From Comamonadaceae bacterium OS-1 (GTDB taxonomy: Bacteria; Pseudomonadota; Gammaproteobacteria; Burkholderiales; Burkholderiaceae_C), in the NCBI GenBank assembly GCA_027923965.1, contig AP026969.1:1922001-1986000 (forward strand): DNA of 64,000 nt, given 5' to 3'. Under the pieces are notes generated by a model, which searched no databases, was not told the DNA's origin, and saw nothing but the letters and a program-made list of their open reading frames with translations. Position 1 is the first letter of the stretch, and each line of letters begins with the position of its first letter. Positions 28,235 through 37,285 of the stretch are shown here, one piece after another. Position numbers and translations under genes: made by a program.

Positions 28235-29008
28235 TCACCCCAGCACAAACGGCTTCACCAGCATCCACACCGCGGTACACAGCACCATCCACGCAAACGC
28301 CGCCCGCATGCGCTTCTCAGACAGTTTGTGGGCTACGGCCACCCCGGCCGAGACGGTGAACAGGCCGCCGATGGCCAGGGGCAGGCCCATGCCCCAGTCC
28401 ACGCGGTCGGCGGCGCTGTAGGTGATCAGGGCGATGATGGAGCTGGGGGCGACCAGGGCCAGCGACAGGCTTTGGGCCACGGTTTGCGATTGGCGAAACC
28501 AGCCGGTGAGGATGGGGGTGGCGACCATGCCGCCGCCCACGCCCAGCAGGCCCATGGCGCCGCCGCCCACCACGCCCACCAGGGGCATCCAGCGCAGGCT
28601 GCGCGGTGGGGGGGCGACGGCGGTGGGGCTGGCGGGCTTTTTGGCCAGCATGCTGATGGCCAGGACCAGCAGAAAGACGCTGAACACGGTGCGCATGATC
28701 TCGGGTGCCAGGCGGGTGGCGACATGGGCCACGGCCCAGGTGGTGAGGCAGGCCAGGGCACCGATCAGCAGCGCGGTTTTCAAGGCGATGGGGTGCCTTT
28801 GGCTGTAGCGCACCCAGGCGATGAGCAGGTTGGGCACCATCATCACCAGGGCGGTGCCCTGCGCCACGGCCTGGTCCAGGCCAAAGCCCACGGCCAGCAG
28901 CGGGATCATGATGATGCCGCCGCCAATGCCAAACAAGCCGCCCACAAAGCCTAAAGCGGCCCCCAGCGCCAGCATCATCAGGAGCGTGGGGAGGGCGGTG
29001 TGCAGCAT
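28235..29008 (-). CDS. TSUP/TauE-SafE family membrane transporter
   Basis: The 257-residue protein has about eight membrane segments in two halves, each marked by a glycine-rich hairpin: GFVGGLFGIGGGIIMIPLL near the N-terminus and GGAMGLLGVGGGMVATPIL near residue 150. This doubled motif defines the TSUP family (sulfite, sulfoacetate and related anion exporters). The ligand is unknown. It converges on the GNAT gene, with 15 nt between the stops. Confidence 0.93.
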   Translation of the reverse strand: MLHTALPTLLMMLALGAALGFVGGLFGIGGGIIMIPLLAVGFGLDQAVAQGTALVMMVPNLLIAWVRYSQRHPIALKTALLIGALACLTTWAVAHVATRLAPEIMRTVFSVFLLVLAISMLAKKPASPTAVAPPPRSLRWMPLVGVVGGGAMGLLGVGGGMVATPILTGWFRQSQTVAQSLSLALVAPSSIIALITYSAADRVDWGMGLPLAIGGLFTVSAGVAVAHKLSEKRMRAAFAWMVLCTAVWMLVKPFVLG

Positions 29009-29101
29009 GGGAGAAACAAGAGGTAGGTGGTGCGCCGATGGTACGGTAGGCGCTGGGGGTGGCGGCTGCGCATAGTACGCAGGTGTGGAGACGACCTCGG
29101 G

Positions 29102-29494
29102 CTACCGGGCTGGCGGGGCATTCAGAGCGGCTGCGGCGCGGATCAGGGTTTGAAAAGCCTCGGCATCAAGGGCATCGCCCTTGTGCAGGTCGATGGCGCG
29201 GCGGGTGTTGCCTTCCAGGCTGGCATTGAACAGAGCGGCCGGGTCGGGCAGCGCAGCGCCCTTGGCGAAGGTGAGTTTTACCGCGCTTTTGTAGGCCTCG
29301 CCGGTACACAGGATGCCGTGGAGCGACCACACCGGCCCGCGCCATTTCCATTCCTCCACCACGCCCGGCACGGCCTGCAGGATGAGCGCGCGAACCTGCG
29401 CCAGCATGGGGCCCCGCCAACCGCCCAGTTCCTGGATGCGTGCGTCGATTAAGTCGGATGGTGATTCGTCCGGGGTGGTGGTGCTCTTTGCCAT
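29102..29494 (-). CDS. DUF1801 protein
   Basis: The 130-residue cytoplasmic protein of the DUF1801/YdhG-like fold has VEEWKWRGPVWSLHGILCTGEAYKSAVKLTFAKGAAL, the family core. AAGG stands 6 nt before the ATG at 29494; an ATG two codons earlier is too close to it. Function of the family is unknown. A dispersed repeat lies upstream, between it and ribE. Confidence 0.88.
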   Translation of the reverse strand: MAKSTTTPDESPSDLIDARIQELGGWRGPMLAQVRALILQAVPGVVEEWKWRGPVWSLHGILCTGEAYKSAVKLTFAKGAALPDPAALFNASLEGNTRRAIDLHKGDALDAEAFQTLIRAAAALNAPPAR

Positions 29495-29511
29495 GTCCAT
29501 CCTTGTGTTGT

Positions 29512-29571
29512 GGATAAAATCGTGCCTTTGCGCTTATCCTATAAGCACAAGATGCTATTAAAAAAATAGCG
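29512..29571 (+). repeat. Dispersed two-hairpin repeat, copy 9
   Basis: One of the best copies: GGATAAAATCGTGCCTTTGC, GCGCTTATCCTATAAGCACA, then ATGCTATTAAAAAAATAGCG. Both hairpins are clear. Confidence 0.85.
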
Positions 29572-29589
29572 TGGCACACGCGCCATAGC

Positions 29590-30294
29590 TTATTTCGGCA
29601 ACTGCGGCACACCCACGAAGTCGTCCAGCGACAGGCCTTTTTCTTGCAGCAAGGCCTCCAGCAGCGGCTGCAGCTTGCCCAGGCTCTCGGCCACGGTTTC
29701 GCGCACGGTATCCACCACCACTTGGGTGCTGCGCTCGATCTCGATGTTGACGGTGTCGCCCGCCTGGATCTGGCCAAAGGTGGTGGCACGGCGGGTTTCG
29801 GGGATGAGCCAGACCTCGAACCAGCCCTCCTGGCGGTTCACTTCTGAGACCGTCAGGCTGGCGCCGTTGATGGCGATGTAGCCTTTGGCAAAGATGTATT
29901 TGCGAAAGGCTTCAGGAATGGCGAAGCGCAGTTTGCAGTTGGTGTCGGTCAGCAGCACATCGACCAGGGTGGTGCAAAAATCCACGTGGCCCGACAGCGG
30001 GTGGCCGCCGATTTCGGCGCCTTCCTTGGCGGCGCGCTCCACATTCACCGCGCTGCCCTGGGCATAGCGGCCCAGGGTGGTGATGTTCAGGCTTTGCAGC
30101 ATCACATCGAAGGCGGCGGCGGTGCTGGACACCAGTTCGGTGACGGTAAGGCACACGCCGTCTACCGAAACGCTGGCACCGATGGCCAGGTCCTGGCAAA
30201 AGCCGGGCGGAAACGCGAGGGTGAAGCTGCGCATGCCGTTCTGGTCCTGGAGCGCTTTGACGGTGGCGGTGGCTTGGATGATGCCTGTGAACAT
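29590..30294 (-). CDS. ribE: Riboflavin synthase alpha chain
   Basis: This enzyme dismutates two molecules of 6,7-dimethyl-8-ribityllumazine to riboflavin. The ATG at 30292-30294 gives 234 residues starting MFTGIIQATATV, the canonical first lumazine-binding motif; a longer frame upstream is noise. The two lumazine-binding halves carry SVDGVCLTVTEL (about 47-58) and AINGASLTVSEV (about 140-151). The C-terminus is some 15 residues longer than usual (LLEALLQEKGLSLDDF). No FMN riboswitch is seen upstream, and the gene stands alone. Confidence 0.95.
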   Translation of the reverse strand: MFTGIIQATATVKALQDQNGMRSFTLAFPPGFCQDLAIGASVSVDGVCLTVTELVSSTAAAFDVMLQSLNITTLGRYAQGSAVNVERAAKEGAEIGGHPLSGHVDFCTTLVDVLLTDTNCKLRFAIPEAFRKYIFAKGYIAINGASLTVSEVNRQEGWFEVWLIPETRRATTFGQIQAGDTVNIEIERSTQVVVDTVRETVAESLGKLQPLLEALLQEKGLSLDDFVGVPQLPK

Positions 30295-30454
30295 GGTGCT
30301 GTGCCGTGGGTAAAGCCGCCATTGTCCGTCACCTCGGGAGGGCAGGCACTTATACTGCGGGGCCATGCGCGGTGTGGACACAGGCTTGGTCGCCATGCCA
30401 TCGGGCACCTACCGCGCGCAGGCATTTCTTTTTCTGTTTTTCAAGCCATTCGCC

Positions 30455-30763
30455 ATGCCTATTACCCCGCCCGTTGTTTCCCCCGCCGCAGAGCAGTCCT
30501 CTGCCGATGCCATTGCGCAGGCGCTGGAGAAGCACAAGCAAGTAGCCGAAGAGATCAAGGACGTGGCGGAAGAGCTGGGCGTGGTGCATGCAGTGCTGGA
30601 CACGCAAATTCCGGGCGACGCGCACCAGGCGGATGTGGACGAAGCCGTGGCCCGCACCGATGCGCTGGAGAAGCGTTTGAACGAGTCCGCCAAGGTGTTG
30701 GAAGACGCCACCGAGGCCTTGGAACACGAAGTCAAGGCGTTGCAGGCGGGCCAGGACGCCTGA
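30455..30763 (+). CDS. Small coiled-coil protein of unknown function
   Basis: The 102-residue, acidic, alanine-rich protein starts at the ATG at 30455 (MPITPPVVSPAAEQ). The whole body is predicted as two helices (IAQALEKHKQVAEEIKDVAEE and DALEKRLNESAKVLEDATEAL) with heptad-like spacing, so a dimeric or bundle coiled coil is likely. There is no signal peptide or known domain. The frame also opens earlier at 30365, but the upstream part looks like noise. It converges on the GAF gene, with 6 nt between the stops. Confidence 0.65.
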   Translation: MPITPPVVSPAAEQSSADAIAQALEKHKQVAEEIKDVAEELGVVHAVLDTQIPGDAHQADVDEAVARTDALEKRLNESAKVLEDATEALEHEVKALQAGQDA

Positions 30764-30769
30764 AAGGCA

Positions 30770-31201
30770 TCAGGCTTGCGGCAAATAGCCTGGCAACAGC
30801 TGGGCGGCCTGCTGCAGCAGTTCAAATTCTGCATCGGGCAGCGTCAATTCCTGCACATCGAAGTGGCACAGGGTGCCCCAGAGCTCGCCGCTGGCGCTGA
30901 GCAGGGGCACGCCGTGGTAGCAGACCATCACGCCCTGGTAGGGGTGGCCGTCCAGGCGGTGGTCGGTGCCGGAGTTGCTGGTTTGGAACGCACCGTCGCG
31001 CAAGACAAACTGGCAAAAGCTGGTGGCCAAGGGCACTTCGGCCAGAAACGCAGGTCGGATTTCGCCCAGCTTGTCGCACAGCAACCGGTATACCGCCGTG
31101 AAGCGGTGCGCTACGCCTGCGTTCAGGTGCTGAATGGCCGCTGCTGCGCCGCGGGTCTCCAGGATGGAGGACAGGGCAGCGAGGCTTCGGGTGGTGTGCA
31201 T
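30770..31201 (-). CDS. GAF-domain protein
   Basis: A single GAF-like domain of 143 residues includes VYRLLCDKLGEIR, LATSFCQFVLRDG, HPYQGVMVCYHGVPLLSASGELWGTLCHFD and a C-terminal helix ending LLPGYLPQA. Stand-alone GAF proteins bind small ligands or act as redox sensors (fRMsr) or signalling inputs. The cysteines at CQF and CHF could be redox-active, but the fRMsr triad was not found. Starts at 31201 (ATG) or 31225 (TTG) are possible; neither has a good Shine-Dalgarno. Confidence 0.78.
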   Translation of the reverse strand: MHTTRSLAALSSILETRGAAAAIQHLNAGVAHRFTAVYRLLCDKLGEIRPAFLAEVPLATSFCQFVLRDGAFQTSNSGTDHRLDGHPYQGVMVCYHGVPLLSASGELWGTLCHFDVQELTLPDAEFELLQQAAQLLPGYLPQA

Positions 31202-31308
31202 GGCGTGGTGGGAACCTGGTAGCAAGAGTGGCGTGGGGCACAGTCTATGCGAGTTCCCAGTGGCGCGCCGCGGGCCGGTTGCATCGTAGTATTTTTATAG
31301 CAAATATT

Positions 31309-31369
31309 GCGGATAAAAATAGGTCTCTTTGCTTATATATTGAGCATGATATGCTATTAAAAGAATAGC
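31309..31369 (+). repeat. Dispersed two-hairpin repeat, copy 10
   Basis: GCGGATAAAAATAGGTCTCT, GCTTATATATTGAGCATGAT, then ATGCTATTAAAAGAATAGCA. It is the AT-richest copy and lies between rluA and the GAF gene. Confidence 0.8.
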
Positions 31370-31386
31370 AAATTCTCCCTATTTTT

Positions 31387-32028
31387 TCAGAAGGCTGCCG
31401 CACAGTCCCAGCGCAGCGGTGCACCGGTGGCCGGGTGCTGCAGCGCCAGGCTGCTGGCATGCAGCAGCAAGCGGCTTGCCAGGGCCTGCACAGGGGCCGG
31501 GGCATAGAGTGCATCGCCCAGAATGGAGTGGCCGATGGCGGCCAGGTGGACCCGCAGCTGGTGCGACCGGCCGGTAACGGGCTCCAGTTCCAGCCGGGTG
31601 TTGCCATCCAATATTTCCACTACCTTCCAGCGGGTGCAACTGGGCTTGCCGTTGTCCCAATCGATCTTGCGCAGCGGGCGGTTTGGCCAGTCCACCAGGA
31701 TGGGCAGGTCGATCTGGCCCTGCGTCTCGCAAGGTCGGCCGGCCACCACGGCGGTGTAGCGCTTGTCTACCGCGCAGTTGGCGAAGGCGGCGTTGAGAAT
31801 GCGCTGCATGGCAATGCCGCGCGCCATCACCACCAGGCCTGAGGTGGCCATGTCCAGCCGGTGCACCACCAGCGCGTCGGGGTAGGCCTGCTGGGCGCGG
31901 GCGCTCAAGCAGTCTTGCTTGTCTGCGCCGCGGCCCGGCACCGAGAGCAGGCCGCTGGGTTTGTGGAAGACGAGGAGGTGGTCGTCGGCGTAGACGGTGT
32001 CCAGGCCCAAAGGCTCAGAGGTTTCCAC
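31387..32028 (-). CDS. rluA: Dual-specificity pseudouridine synthase RluA
   Basis: It converts U746 of 23S rRNA and U32 of several tRNAs to pseudouridine in E. coli. The 213-residue protein is very similar in length and motif order to E. coli Rlu[14 protein letters not shown], the catalytic [10 protein letters not shown] (Asp64-type), [12 protein letters not shown] and [22 protein letters not shown] (AIGH). It starts with GTG (32026-32028), 14 nt inside the end of the VF530 gene, indicating translational coupling with the upstream genes of this minus-strand group. Confidence 0.95.
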   Translation of the reverse strand: METSEPLGLDTVYADDHLLVFHKPSGLLSVPGRGADKQDCLSARAQQAYPDALVVHRLDMATSGLVVMARGIAMQRILNAAFANCAVDKRYTAVVAGRPCETQGQIDLPILVDWPNRPLRKIDWDNGKPSCTRWKVVEILDGNTRLELEPVTGRSHQLRVHLAAIGHSILGDALYAPAPVQALASRLLLHASSLALQHPATGAPLRWDCAAAF

Positions 32029-32290
32029 GGCGTTGTTCGCGCTGCATGAACAGGTACAGCCCTTCCACCTTTTCGCGCGCCCAGGGGGTTTTGCGCAGGA
32101 ACTTCAGGCTAGAAGCGATGCTGGGGTCGCTGGTGAAGCAGCGGATGTTGATCTGCTGGCCCAGGCTTTCCCAGCCGTAGACGCTGACCAGCTCGGTCAG
32201 GATGGCCTCCAGCGTCAGGCCGTGCAGCGGGTTGCGGGCTTGCTTTTCAGGCGGGGCGGGGGCGGGGGTGTCAGGGGTATCGGTACTCAT
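32015..32290 (-). CDS. VF530-family DNA-binding protein
   Basis: The 91-residue protein has the VF530/DUF2132 core [28 protein letters not shown] followed by [32 protein letters not shown]. The family has a KaiB-unrelated small alpha-helical fold reported to bind double-stranded DNA; its role is unknown. The ATG overlaps the stop of the histidine kinase by ATGA, and its stop overlaps rluA, so the three form one tight operon. Confidence 0.92.
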   Translation of the reverse strand: MSTDTPDTPAPAPPEKQARNPLHGLTLEAILTELVSVYGWESLGQQINIRCFTSDPSIASSLKFLRKTPWAREKVEGLYLFMQREQRRGNL

Positions 32291-34431
32291 GCGGCGGCAT
32301 TGTCCAGGATCAGGCGCTGCACGGTAGCACAGAGCTCTTCCACGTCGTTGGGTTTGTGGATCAGGGCCTTGACCCCTTCGGCGATGGCGCTTTGCTCGAT
32401 CTCGGCGGTGATGTAGCCCGAGGCCAGGGCCACCGGCAGGTCGGGGCGGATGCGCTGGGCTTCGCGCACCAGGTCTACGCCGCAGTAGCCGGGCATGTTG
32501 AAGTCGGTGACCAGCAGGTCGTAGGCCCCGGCGTTGGCGCGCAGTTCGGCGGCGGCCTTGTTGGGGTCCGAGAAGCCACTGACCCGAAACCCGTGTCGGC
32601 GCAGCACCCGCTCGACCAAAAACACCAGGGCGTGGTCGTCGTCTACATACATTACGTGTTTGCCCAGTACCTGGGTGCTGGCAGCGGGGGCGGGCTCGGC
32701 CTCGGGCGAATGCGCGGCCAGCAGGGCGGCGAAGTCCGAGTCGGTGACCGGCTCCATCGCCGGAAAATACAGGGTGAAGCGGCTGCCCAGGGCGGGGGCG
32801 CTTTGTACATCCACCGCCCCGTTGTGGCTGCGCATCACGCCGTGCACCACGGCCAGGCCCAGGCCGGTGCCCTGGCCTACTTCCTTGGTGGTAAAGAAGG
32901 GTTCGAAGATGCGCAGCAGGGTGTCGTCGTCCATGCCCTTGCCGCTGTCGAGCACGGTGAGCATGGCGTACCCGCCCGGTGCCAGGCTCAGGCGGTCGCA
33001 CAGGCGTGCATCGGGCTCCACCCCGGCCAGTTCGATGCTGACCACGCCGCGCTGGTCGCCGTGGGCCTGGATGGCGTTGGTACATAAATTCAGCACGGCC
33101 TGCTGCACCTGTACCGCGTCGGCCATCACCAGCGGGGTGCTGGGGTCGATGTGCAGGTGCAGCTCCACCGCCGGGGGCAGGGTGACGCGCAACAGGCGCT
33201 CGGTTTCGAACACCAGCTCGGCCAGGGCCACCGGGGTACGGCGTGGGGCTTCGTTGCGGCTGAAGGTCAGGATCTGGCGCACCAGGTCGCGGGCGCGGCG
33301 ACCGGCTTTGTCGATCTCGTGCAGGCTGACCTGGGCGGGCGAGTTGGGGCCCGCGTCTTCTTTGGCCAGCTCTACATTGCCCAAAATGGCGCTGAGGATG
33401 TTGTTGAAGTCGTGCGCAATACCACCGGCCATGGTGCCCACCGCCTGCATTTTTTGCGACTCGCGCAGCTGCGCTTCGAGCACACTGCGCTGCGCTTCGG
33501 CGCGCTTGCGGCTGGTCAGGTCGCGGGCAAACACGGTGGTGGTTTCGCCGCCGGGGTGGCGCTCGAACGACACACTCACCTCGACCGACAGGCGCTTGCC
33601 GCTGGCCGTCAGGGCCGTCATTTCGCCCAGAAAAGCCTGGGTGGAGATCTGGTTCAGCGCCAGCGCGTGCCCGGCGTCGGGAAAAAAGCGCGTCAACAGG
33701 CTGCCCAGGGCCTGCGAGGACGGGCACTGGAACAGCACCGCCGCCGTGGGGTTGAAGACCGTGATGTACTGGTCTTTGTCGACGCAGATGATGGCATCCA
33801 GCGCCGAGTTGATGATGGCCTCCAGGCGGCTTTCGCTGGAGCGCAGCTGCTCGTTGCGCTGGCGCAGGGCCGAAGCGCTGAGCTGCAGGGCGCGGCGTTC
33901 GGCCAGCAGCGGGCCCTGGTCCACCACGGCGCAGATGTACTGGGCGATAGCGTCCGACGCACTTTCCAGCCGGGCGATGTGCAGGTCGCCCGACATGGCC
34001 CCGTCCTGGCCGATGCTGAACACCACCTCGGTGGCTTCGCAGTGGCCGTCCACCCGCGCTTCGCGGAAGGCCTGGCGGACCTGCTCGGTGCAGCCGGGGC
34101 TGACAAAGGGCATGAGAAAGTGCAGCGGGCGGTCGCGTTCGGTGGGCTGGAACAGGCGCTGCGCCATGGCATTGCTTTGCACCACCATGTCGTGGTCGTC
34201 CACCACCATCAGGGCCAACGGCACGCTGGAGAACAAGGTTTCAAAGCGTTCAGATGCCGCCTCGGATGCCGCCTGGCTGTAGCGCAGCACTTTGTTCTGG
34301 CTTTCCAGCTCCGCCTGGCGGTTGCGCAGGTCCTGGATCAGCTGGTGTACCGGGTAGGCCGGTTGCAGGCTGTCCTGGGCCAGGCTGACAAGAGCGCTGG
34401 ACACCAGGGCGGGAGGGGAGGACTGGCGCAT
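32287..34431 (-). CDS. Hybrid sensor histidine kinase (PAS-PAS-HisKA-HATPase-REC)
   Basis: The 714-residue protein starts from the ATG at 34431; a TTG at 34479 is an alternative, and neither has a clear Shine-Dalgarno. It is cytoplasmic, with no membrane segments. In order: coiled coil (about 30-60), PAS1 (65-175), PAS2 (205-315), HisKA with His340 in [17 protein letters not shown], HATPase with [15 protein letters not shown] and [11 protein letters not shown], and a C-terminal receiver with DDD near 597-599 and phosphoacceptor Asp643 in [13 protein letters not shown]. The GIAHDFNN box is of the NtrB-like HPK4 class. No output regulator is adjacent. It diverges from the GGDEF/EAL gene. Confidence 0.93.
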   Translation of the reverse strand: MRQSSPPALVSSALVSLAQDSLQPAYPVHQLIQDLRNRQAELESQNKVLRYSQAASEAASERFETLFSSVPLALMVVDDHDMVVQSNAMAQRLFQPTERDRPLHFLMPFVSPGCTEQVRQAFREARVDGHCEATEVVFSIGQDGAMSGDLHIARLESASDAIAQYICAVVDQGPLLAERRALQLSASALRQRNEQLRSSESRLEAIINSALDAIICVDKDQYITVFNPTAAVLFQCPSSQALGSLLTRFFPDAGHALALNQISTQAFLGEMTALTASGKRLSVEVSVSFERHPGGETTTVFARDLTSRKRAEAQRSVLEAQLRESQKMQAVGTMAGGIAHDFNNILSAILGNVELAKEDAGPNSPAQVSLHEIDKAGRRARDLVRQILTFSRNEAPRRTPVALAELVFETERLLRVTLPPAVELHLHIDPSTPLVMADAVQVQQAVLNLCTNAIQAHGDQRGVVSIELAGVEPDARLCDRLSLAPGGYAMLTVLDSGKGMDDDTLLRIFEPFFTTKEVGQGTGLGLAVVHGVMRSHNGAVDVQSAPALGSRFTLYFPAMEPVTDSDFAALLAAHSPEAEPAPAASTQVLGKHVMYVDDDHALVFLVERVLRRHGFRVSGFSDPNKAAAELRANAGAYDLLVTDFNMPGYCGVDLVREAQRIRPDLPVALASGYITAEIEQSAIAEGVKALIHKPNDVEELCATVQRLILDNAAA

Positions 34432-34678
34432 GGAGACTTTGGTGCGGCTGTACGACGGTTGGATAGACGGGCATTGCAACTCAGAGCCCCGACCCGCGCT
34501 CGCTGATCCTGTACAGCGTAAACCAATTAATTTTTTAGTGAATAGACGTAACAGTTTACGGGCTCGCGCGGCATCTGTCTCCTATGTGTACTAGTCTGCT
34601 GGCAGATAGATATATTTTGTGAACGGGTTACCATGAAAGAATCTGTGTGCATACACGTAAAAAAATAGATTTTTATTG

Positions 34679-36976
34679 ATGTCTCCCGCATTCAGTCCAG
34701 TACTCCTCTACTCTCTGGGGGCCAATATGGTGGTCGGCCTGACCATGGGTCTGGCCTTGCTGTGGGTCTGGCACGGGCACCGCACGCAACTATTTACCCG
34801 TGATCTGGGTGCTGCGCAGCTGTCGCAGTCCATGGTGCCGGTTGGCTACCTGATGAGCCAGTGGGTGGGGGCGCAATGGACCTTTCCCGGCATGGTTCTG
34901 GCCGTGTTTGGCCAGATCGGCAGCATCGCGCTGATGCTGCGCGGGAGCAGCCGTTTGTCGGGTTGGGTGTTTTCGCGTTTGGAGTGGGTGGTGTTTCTGG
35001 GTTTGCTGGTGGTGGCCGGGCTGTGGGTGCTGCTGTTCAACGATCCTTCGGTGACGGTGTGGGCCAGTCCGTTTTTAATGACTTTGGCGGGTGCGGTGGT
35101 GACACGGGGCCTGCGCGGCGGCCTGCTGGCCGACCGGTTGGTGGGGCCGTTGTTGGTACTGCTGGGGCTGAACCAGTTGTGTTTTGCCTTGTGGGGGCAG
35201 GCAGGTCTGCTGGTCCAGTCGAATGTGGGGGCGGTACTGCGGCTGTTCTTGGGCCTGATGCTGGTGTATGCCACGCTGGACCGCACCATGCTGGAGTCCG
35301 ACAACCTGCGCGAGCGGTTTCAGCATTTGGTGGAGCGTTCGCACCAGGGCATTCTGGTGCTGGTCAATAAGCGCGTGCGGTATGCGAACCCGGCGCTTTT
35401 AGGACTGTACGGCTTTGGGCGGATGGAAGAAGTAACCCTGCCGGATCTGCTGAAAGGGGTGCGGCGCGACGAAATCGACCAGCTGCGGGTGCGCTACCAG
35501 CAGATTGAGAGCGGCAGCGTGGACGAGCTGCAATGGGAGGGTCTGCGGCACCGCAAGGACGGCTCCTCGGTGTGGTTGCGGTTCTCGGGCTGGCGTACGC
35601 TGTGGGGCGATGCGCAGGCCATCCAGATCCTGGTCACCGACCAGACCGACCGCCACGATGCCACCCAGGCCTTGCTGTACCAGGCCATGCACGACGATCT
35701 AACGGGCTTGCCCAACCGCAGCGCCTTGCTGCAGCGCCTGCGCCAGTGCTGTGTGGACACGCCAAAGCAGTATGGCTTTGGGCTGGTGTTGCTGGGTGTG
35801 GACCGCTTCAAGCTGTTCAACGAAGCCCACGGCCATTCGCTGGGCGATGAAGTGCTCAAGGCGTTGGCGCTGGCATTGGCGCGGGAGCTGGGCGAGCGCA
35901 GTGAGCTGATGCGTCTGGGGGCCGATGAATTTGCCTTTCTGGCCCACGCGCACGAGGACCATGACAGTGCCGAGTCCATGGCGCGCCGCGTGCAGCAGTT
36001 GCTGCTGCGCCCTCTGGTACTGCCCCAGCGCAACTTTTTTATCGATGTGTCCATGGGCATCGCGCTGTACCCGCAGCACGCCCAGGATGCCGAGGCATTG
36101 CTGCGTGCCGCCAACGCCGCCATGCACGCTGCCAAACGCACGCCCGGTACCTCGGTGGCGCTGGCCGAGGCCCGGTTCGAGCGCGGCTCCAGCGACGTGT
36201 TCGAGCAGGAGCAGGCCTTGCGCGCGGGCATTGAGCAATGCGAATTCAGCCTGCACTACCAGCCCAAGGTGGATGCGCGGACCGGGCAACTGGCCAGCTT
36301 TGAGGCCCTGGCGCGTTGGCACCGTCCTGACATCGGATGGGTCAGCCCGGTGGAGTTCATTGGCGTGGCCGAGCGCACCGGCCTGATTGCCGACCTGGGT
36401 TTGTTGCTGCTCAGCCAGGCCTGTGAGCAGGTGGCTCTGTGGCGGCAGCGCTTCACCAAGGTGGTGCCGGTGGCTGTGAACGTGTCGCCGCTGCAGATGC
36501 TGGACGATGGCTTTCCCGAGCTGGTGGAGCAACTGCTGCTGCAGTACGGCCTGCCCGCGGATGCCATCAGCCTGGAGATCACCGAGAGCGCGGCGGTGGC
36601 CAACCTGGACCAGGCGCGCGAGCAGATCCGGCAACTGCGTAGCATGGGCGTGGCGGTGGGACTGGACGACTTTGGCACCGGGTTTTCTTCGCTGAACATG
36701 CTGCGCAGCCTGCCGCTGCAGTCGGTGAAGATCGACCGCGGCCTGATCGAGCCCCTGCCTGCCTCCGACGCCACCGCCGTGGTGCAGGCGATCTGCCAGT
36801 TGGCCGTGGCCTTGCGGCTGGATGTGGTGGCCGAAGGCATAGAAACGCCCGCCCAGGCCCACATCGCGCGGTTGGCGGGCTGCCGTGAGCTACAGGGGGA
36901 CTTGTTTGCCAAGCCGCTCACACCGGACCAGGCGGGGCAGTGGCTGCAGGACGCGCCGATAGCGGTCTGGACCTGA
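34679..36976 (+). CDS. Membrane GGDEF/EAL protein with degenerate GGDEF
   Basis: This 765-residue cyclic-di-GMP protein has about seven N-terminal membrane segments (residues 8-210), a PAS domain (about 215-330, with ANPALLGLYG), GGDEF (about 340-500) and EAL (about 515-765). The GGDEF signature is RLGADEFAFLA, so it is GADEF rather than GGDEF and cyclase activity is doubtful. The EAL half keeps FEALARW, NVSP, EITES, LDDFGTGFSS, KIDR and EGIET, with QGDLFAKPL, so phosphodiesterase activity is likely, perhaps activated by GTP at the GADEF site. Start: the ATG at 34679 directly follows a TTG; the leader is AT-rich without a clear Shine-Dalgarno. A strong terminator follows. Confidence 0.92.
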   Translation: MSPAFSPVLLYSLGANMVVGLTMGLALLWVWHGHRTQLFTRDLGAAQLSQSMVPVGYLMSQWVGAQWTFPGMVLAVFGQIGSIALMLRGSSRLSGWVFSRLEWVVFLGLLVVAGLWVLLFNDPSVTVWASPFLMTLAGAVVTRGLRGGLLADRLVGPLLVLLGLNQLCFALWGQAGLLVQSNVGAVLRLFLGLMLVYATLDRTMLESDNLRERFQHLVERSHQGILVLVNKRVRYANPALLGLYGFGRMEEVTLPDLLKGVRRDEIDQLRVRYQQIESGSVDELQWEGLRHRKDGSSVWLRFSGWRTLWGDAQAIQILVTDQTDRHDATQALLYQAMHDDLTGLPNRSALLQRLRQCCVDTPKQYGFGLVLLGVDRFKLFNEAHGHSLGDEVLKALALALARELGERSELMRLGADEFAFLAHAHEDHDSAESMARRVQQLLLRPLVLPQRNFFIDVSMGIALYPQHAQDAEALLRAANAAMHAAKRTPGTSVALAEARFERGSSDVFEQEQALRAGIEQCEFSLHYQPKVDARTGQLASFEALARWHRPDIGWVSPVEFIGVAERTGLIADLGLLLLSQACEQVALWRQRFTKVVPVAVNVSPLQMLDDGFPELVEQLLLQYGLPADAISLEITESAAVANLDQAREQIRQLRSMGVAVGLDDFGTGFSSLNMLRSLPLQSVKIDRGLIEPLPASDATAVVQAICQLAVALRLDVVAEGIETPAQAHIARLAGCRELQGDLFAKPLTPDQAGQWLQDAPIAVWT

Positions 36977-36990
36977 TGCCCACAGTCCAA

Positions 36991-37021
36991 AAAAAAAGCC
37001 GCATCGGATGCGGCTTTTTTT
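36991..37021. terminator. Bidirectional rho-independent terminator
   Basis: AAAAAAAGCCGCAT-CGG-ATGCGGCTTTTTTT: a 7-bp GC stem extended by A/T runs on both sides. It serves the GGDEF/EAL gene on the plus strand and the small basic protein gene on the minus strand. Confidence 0.95.
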
Positions 37022-37048
37022 GCGGGGGCAAAAACGCTTGATTTTTGC

Positions 37049-37189
37049 TTACTTCTTCAACTTGCCACGCACCGGCACCACGGTGGTGATGGTGGGGCGC
37101 ACCGCATCGGTGGAAATGGGCTTGGGAGGCGAAGTGTCCTTCTTGGGCTTCTTCGCTTCCTTGTTGGTTTTTTGTTCGCCTTTGGCCAT
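37049..37189 (-). CDS. Small basic protein, 46 residues
   Basis: The short frame reads MAKGEQKTNKEAKKPKKDTS, then PPKPISTDAVRPTITTVVPVRGKLKK and stops. GGAG lies 6 nt before the ATG, and a shared terminator follows 28 nt after the stop, so the unit looks complete. It is very lysine-rich at both ends with a proline/threonine middle, and is likely disordered and nucleic-acid or ribosome associated. I recall similar MAKG...NKEAKKPK proteins annotated as hypothetical in related bacteria; no function is known to me. Confidence 0.8.
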   Translation of the reverse strand: MAKGEQKTNKEAKKPKKDTSPPKPISTDAVRPTITTVVPVRGKLKK

Positions 37190-37285
37190 GTTTTTCTCCA
37201 GTCGATTAAGAGGTTTCTATGGCCTTGAGCTTATCAGTTCACAGCCGGTTTTGAGCCCTCTGCCTGCAAAGTTTGTAGCCTCTTT

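Noticed and set aside
34632..34667. 11-codon frame before the GGDEF/EAL gene
   Set aside because: Too short and with no Shine-Dalgarno or conserved feature to support a gene.
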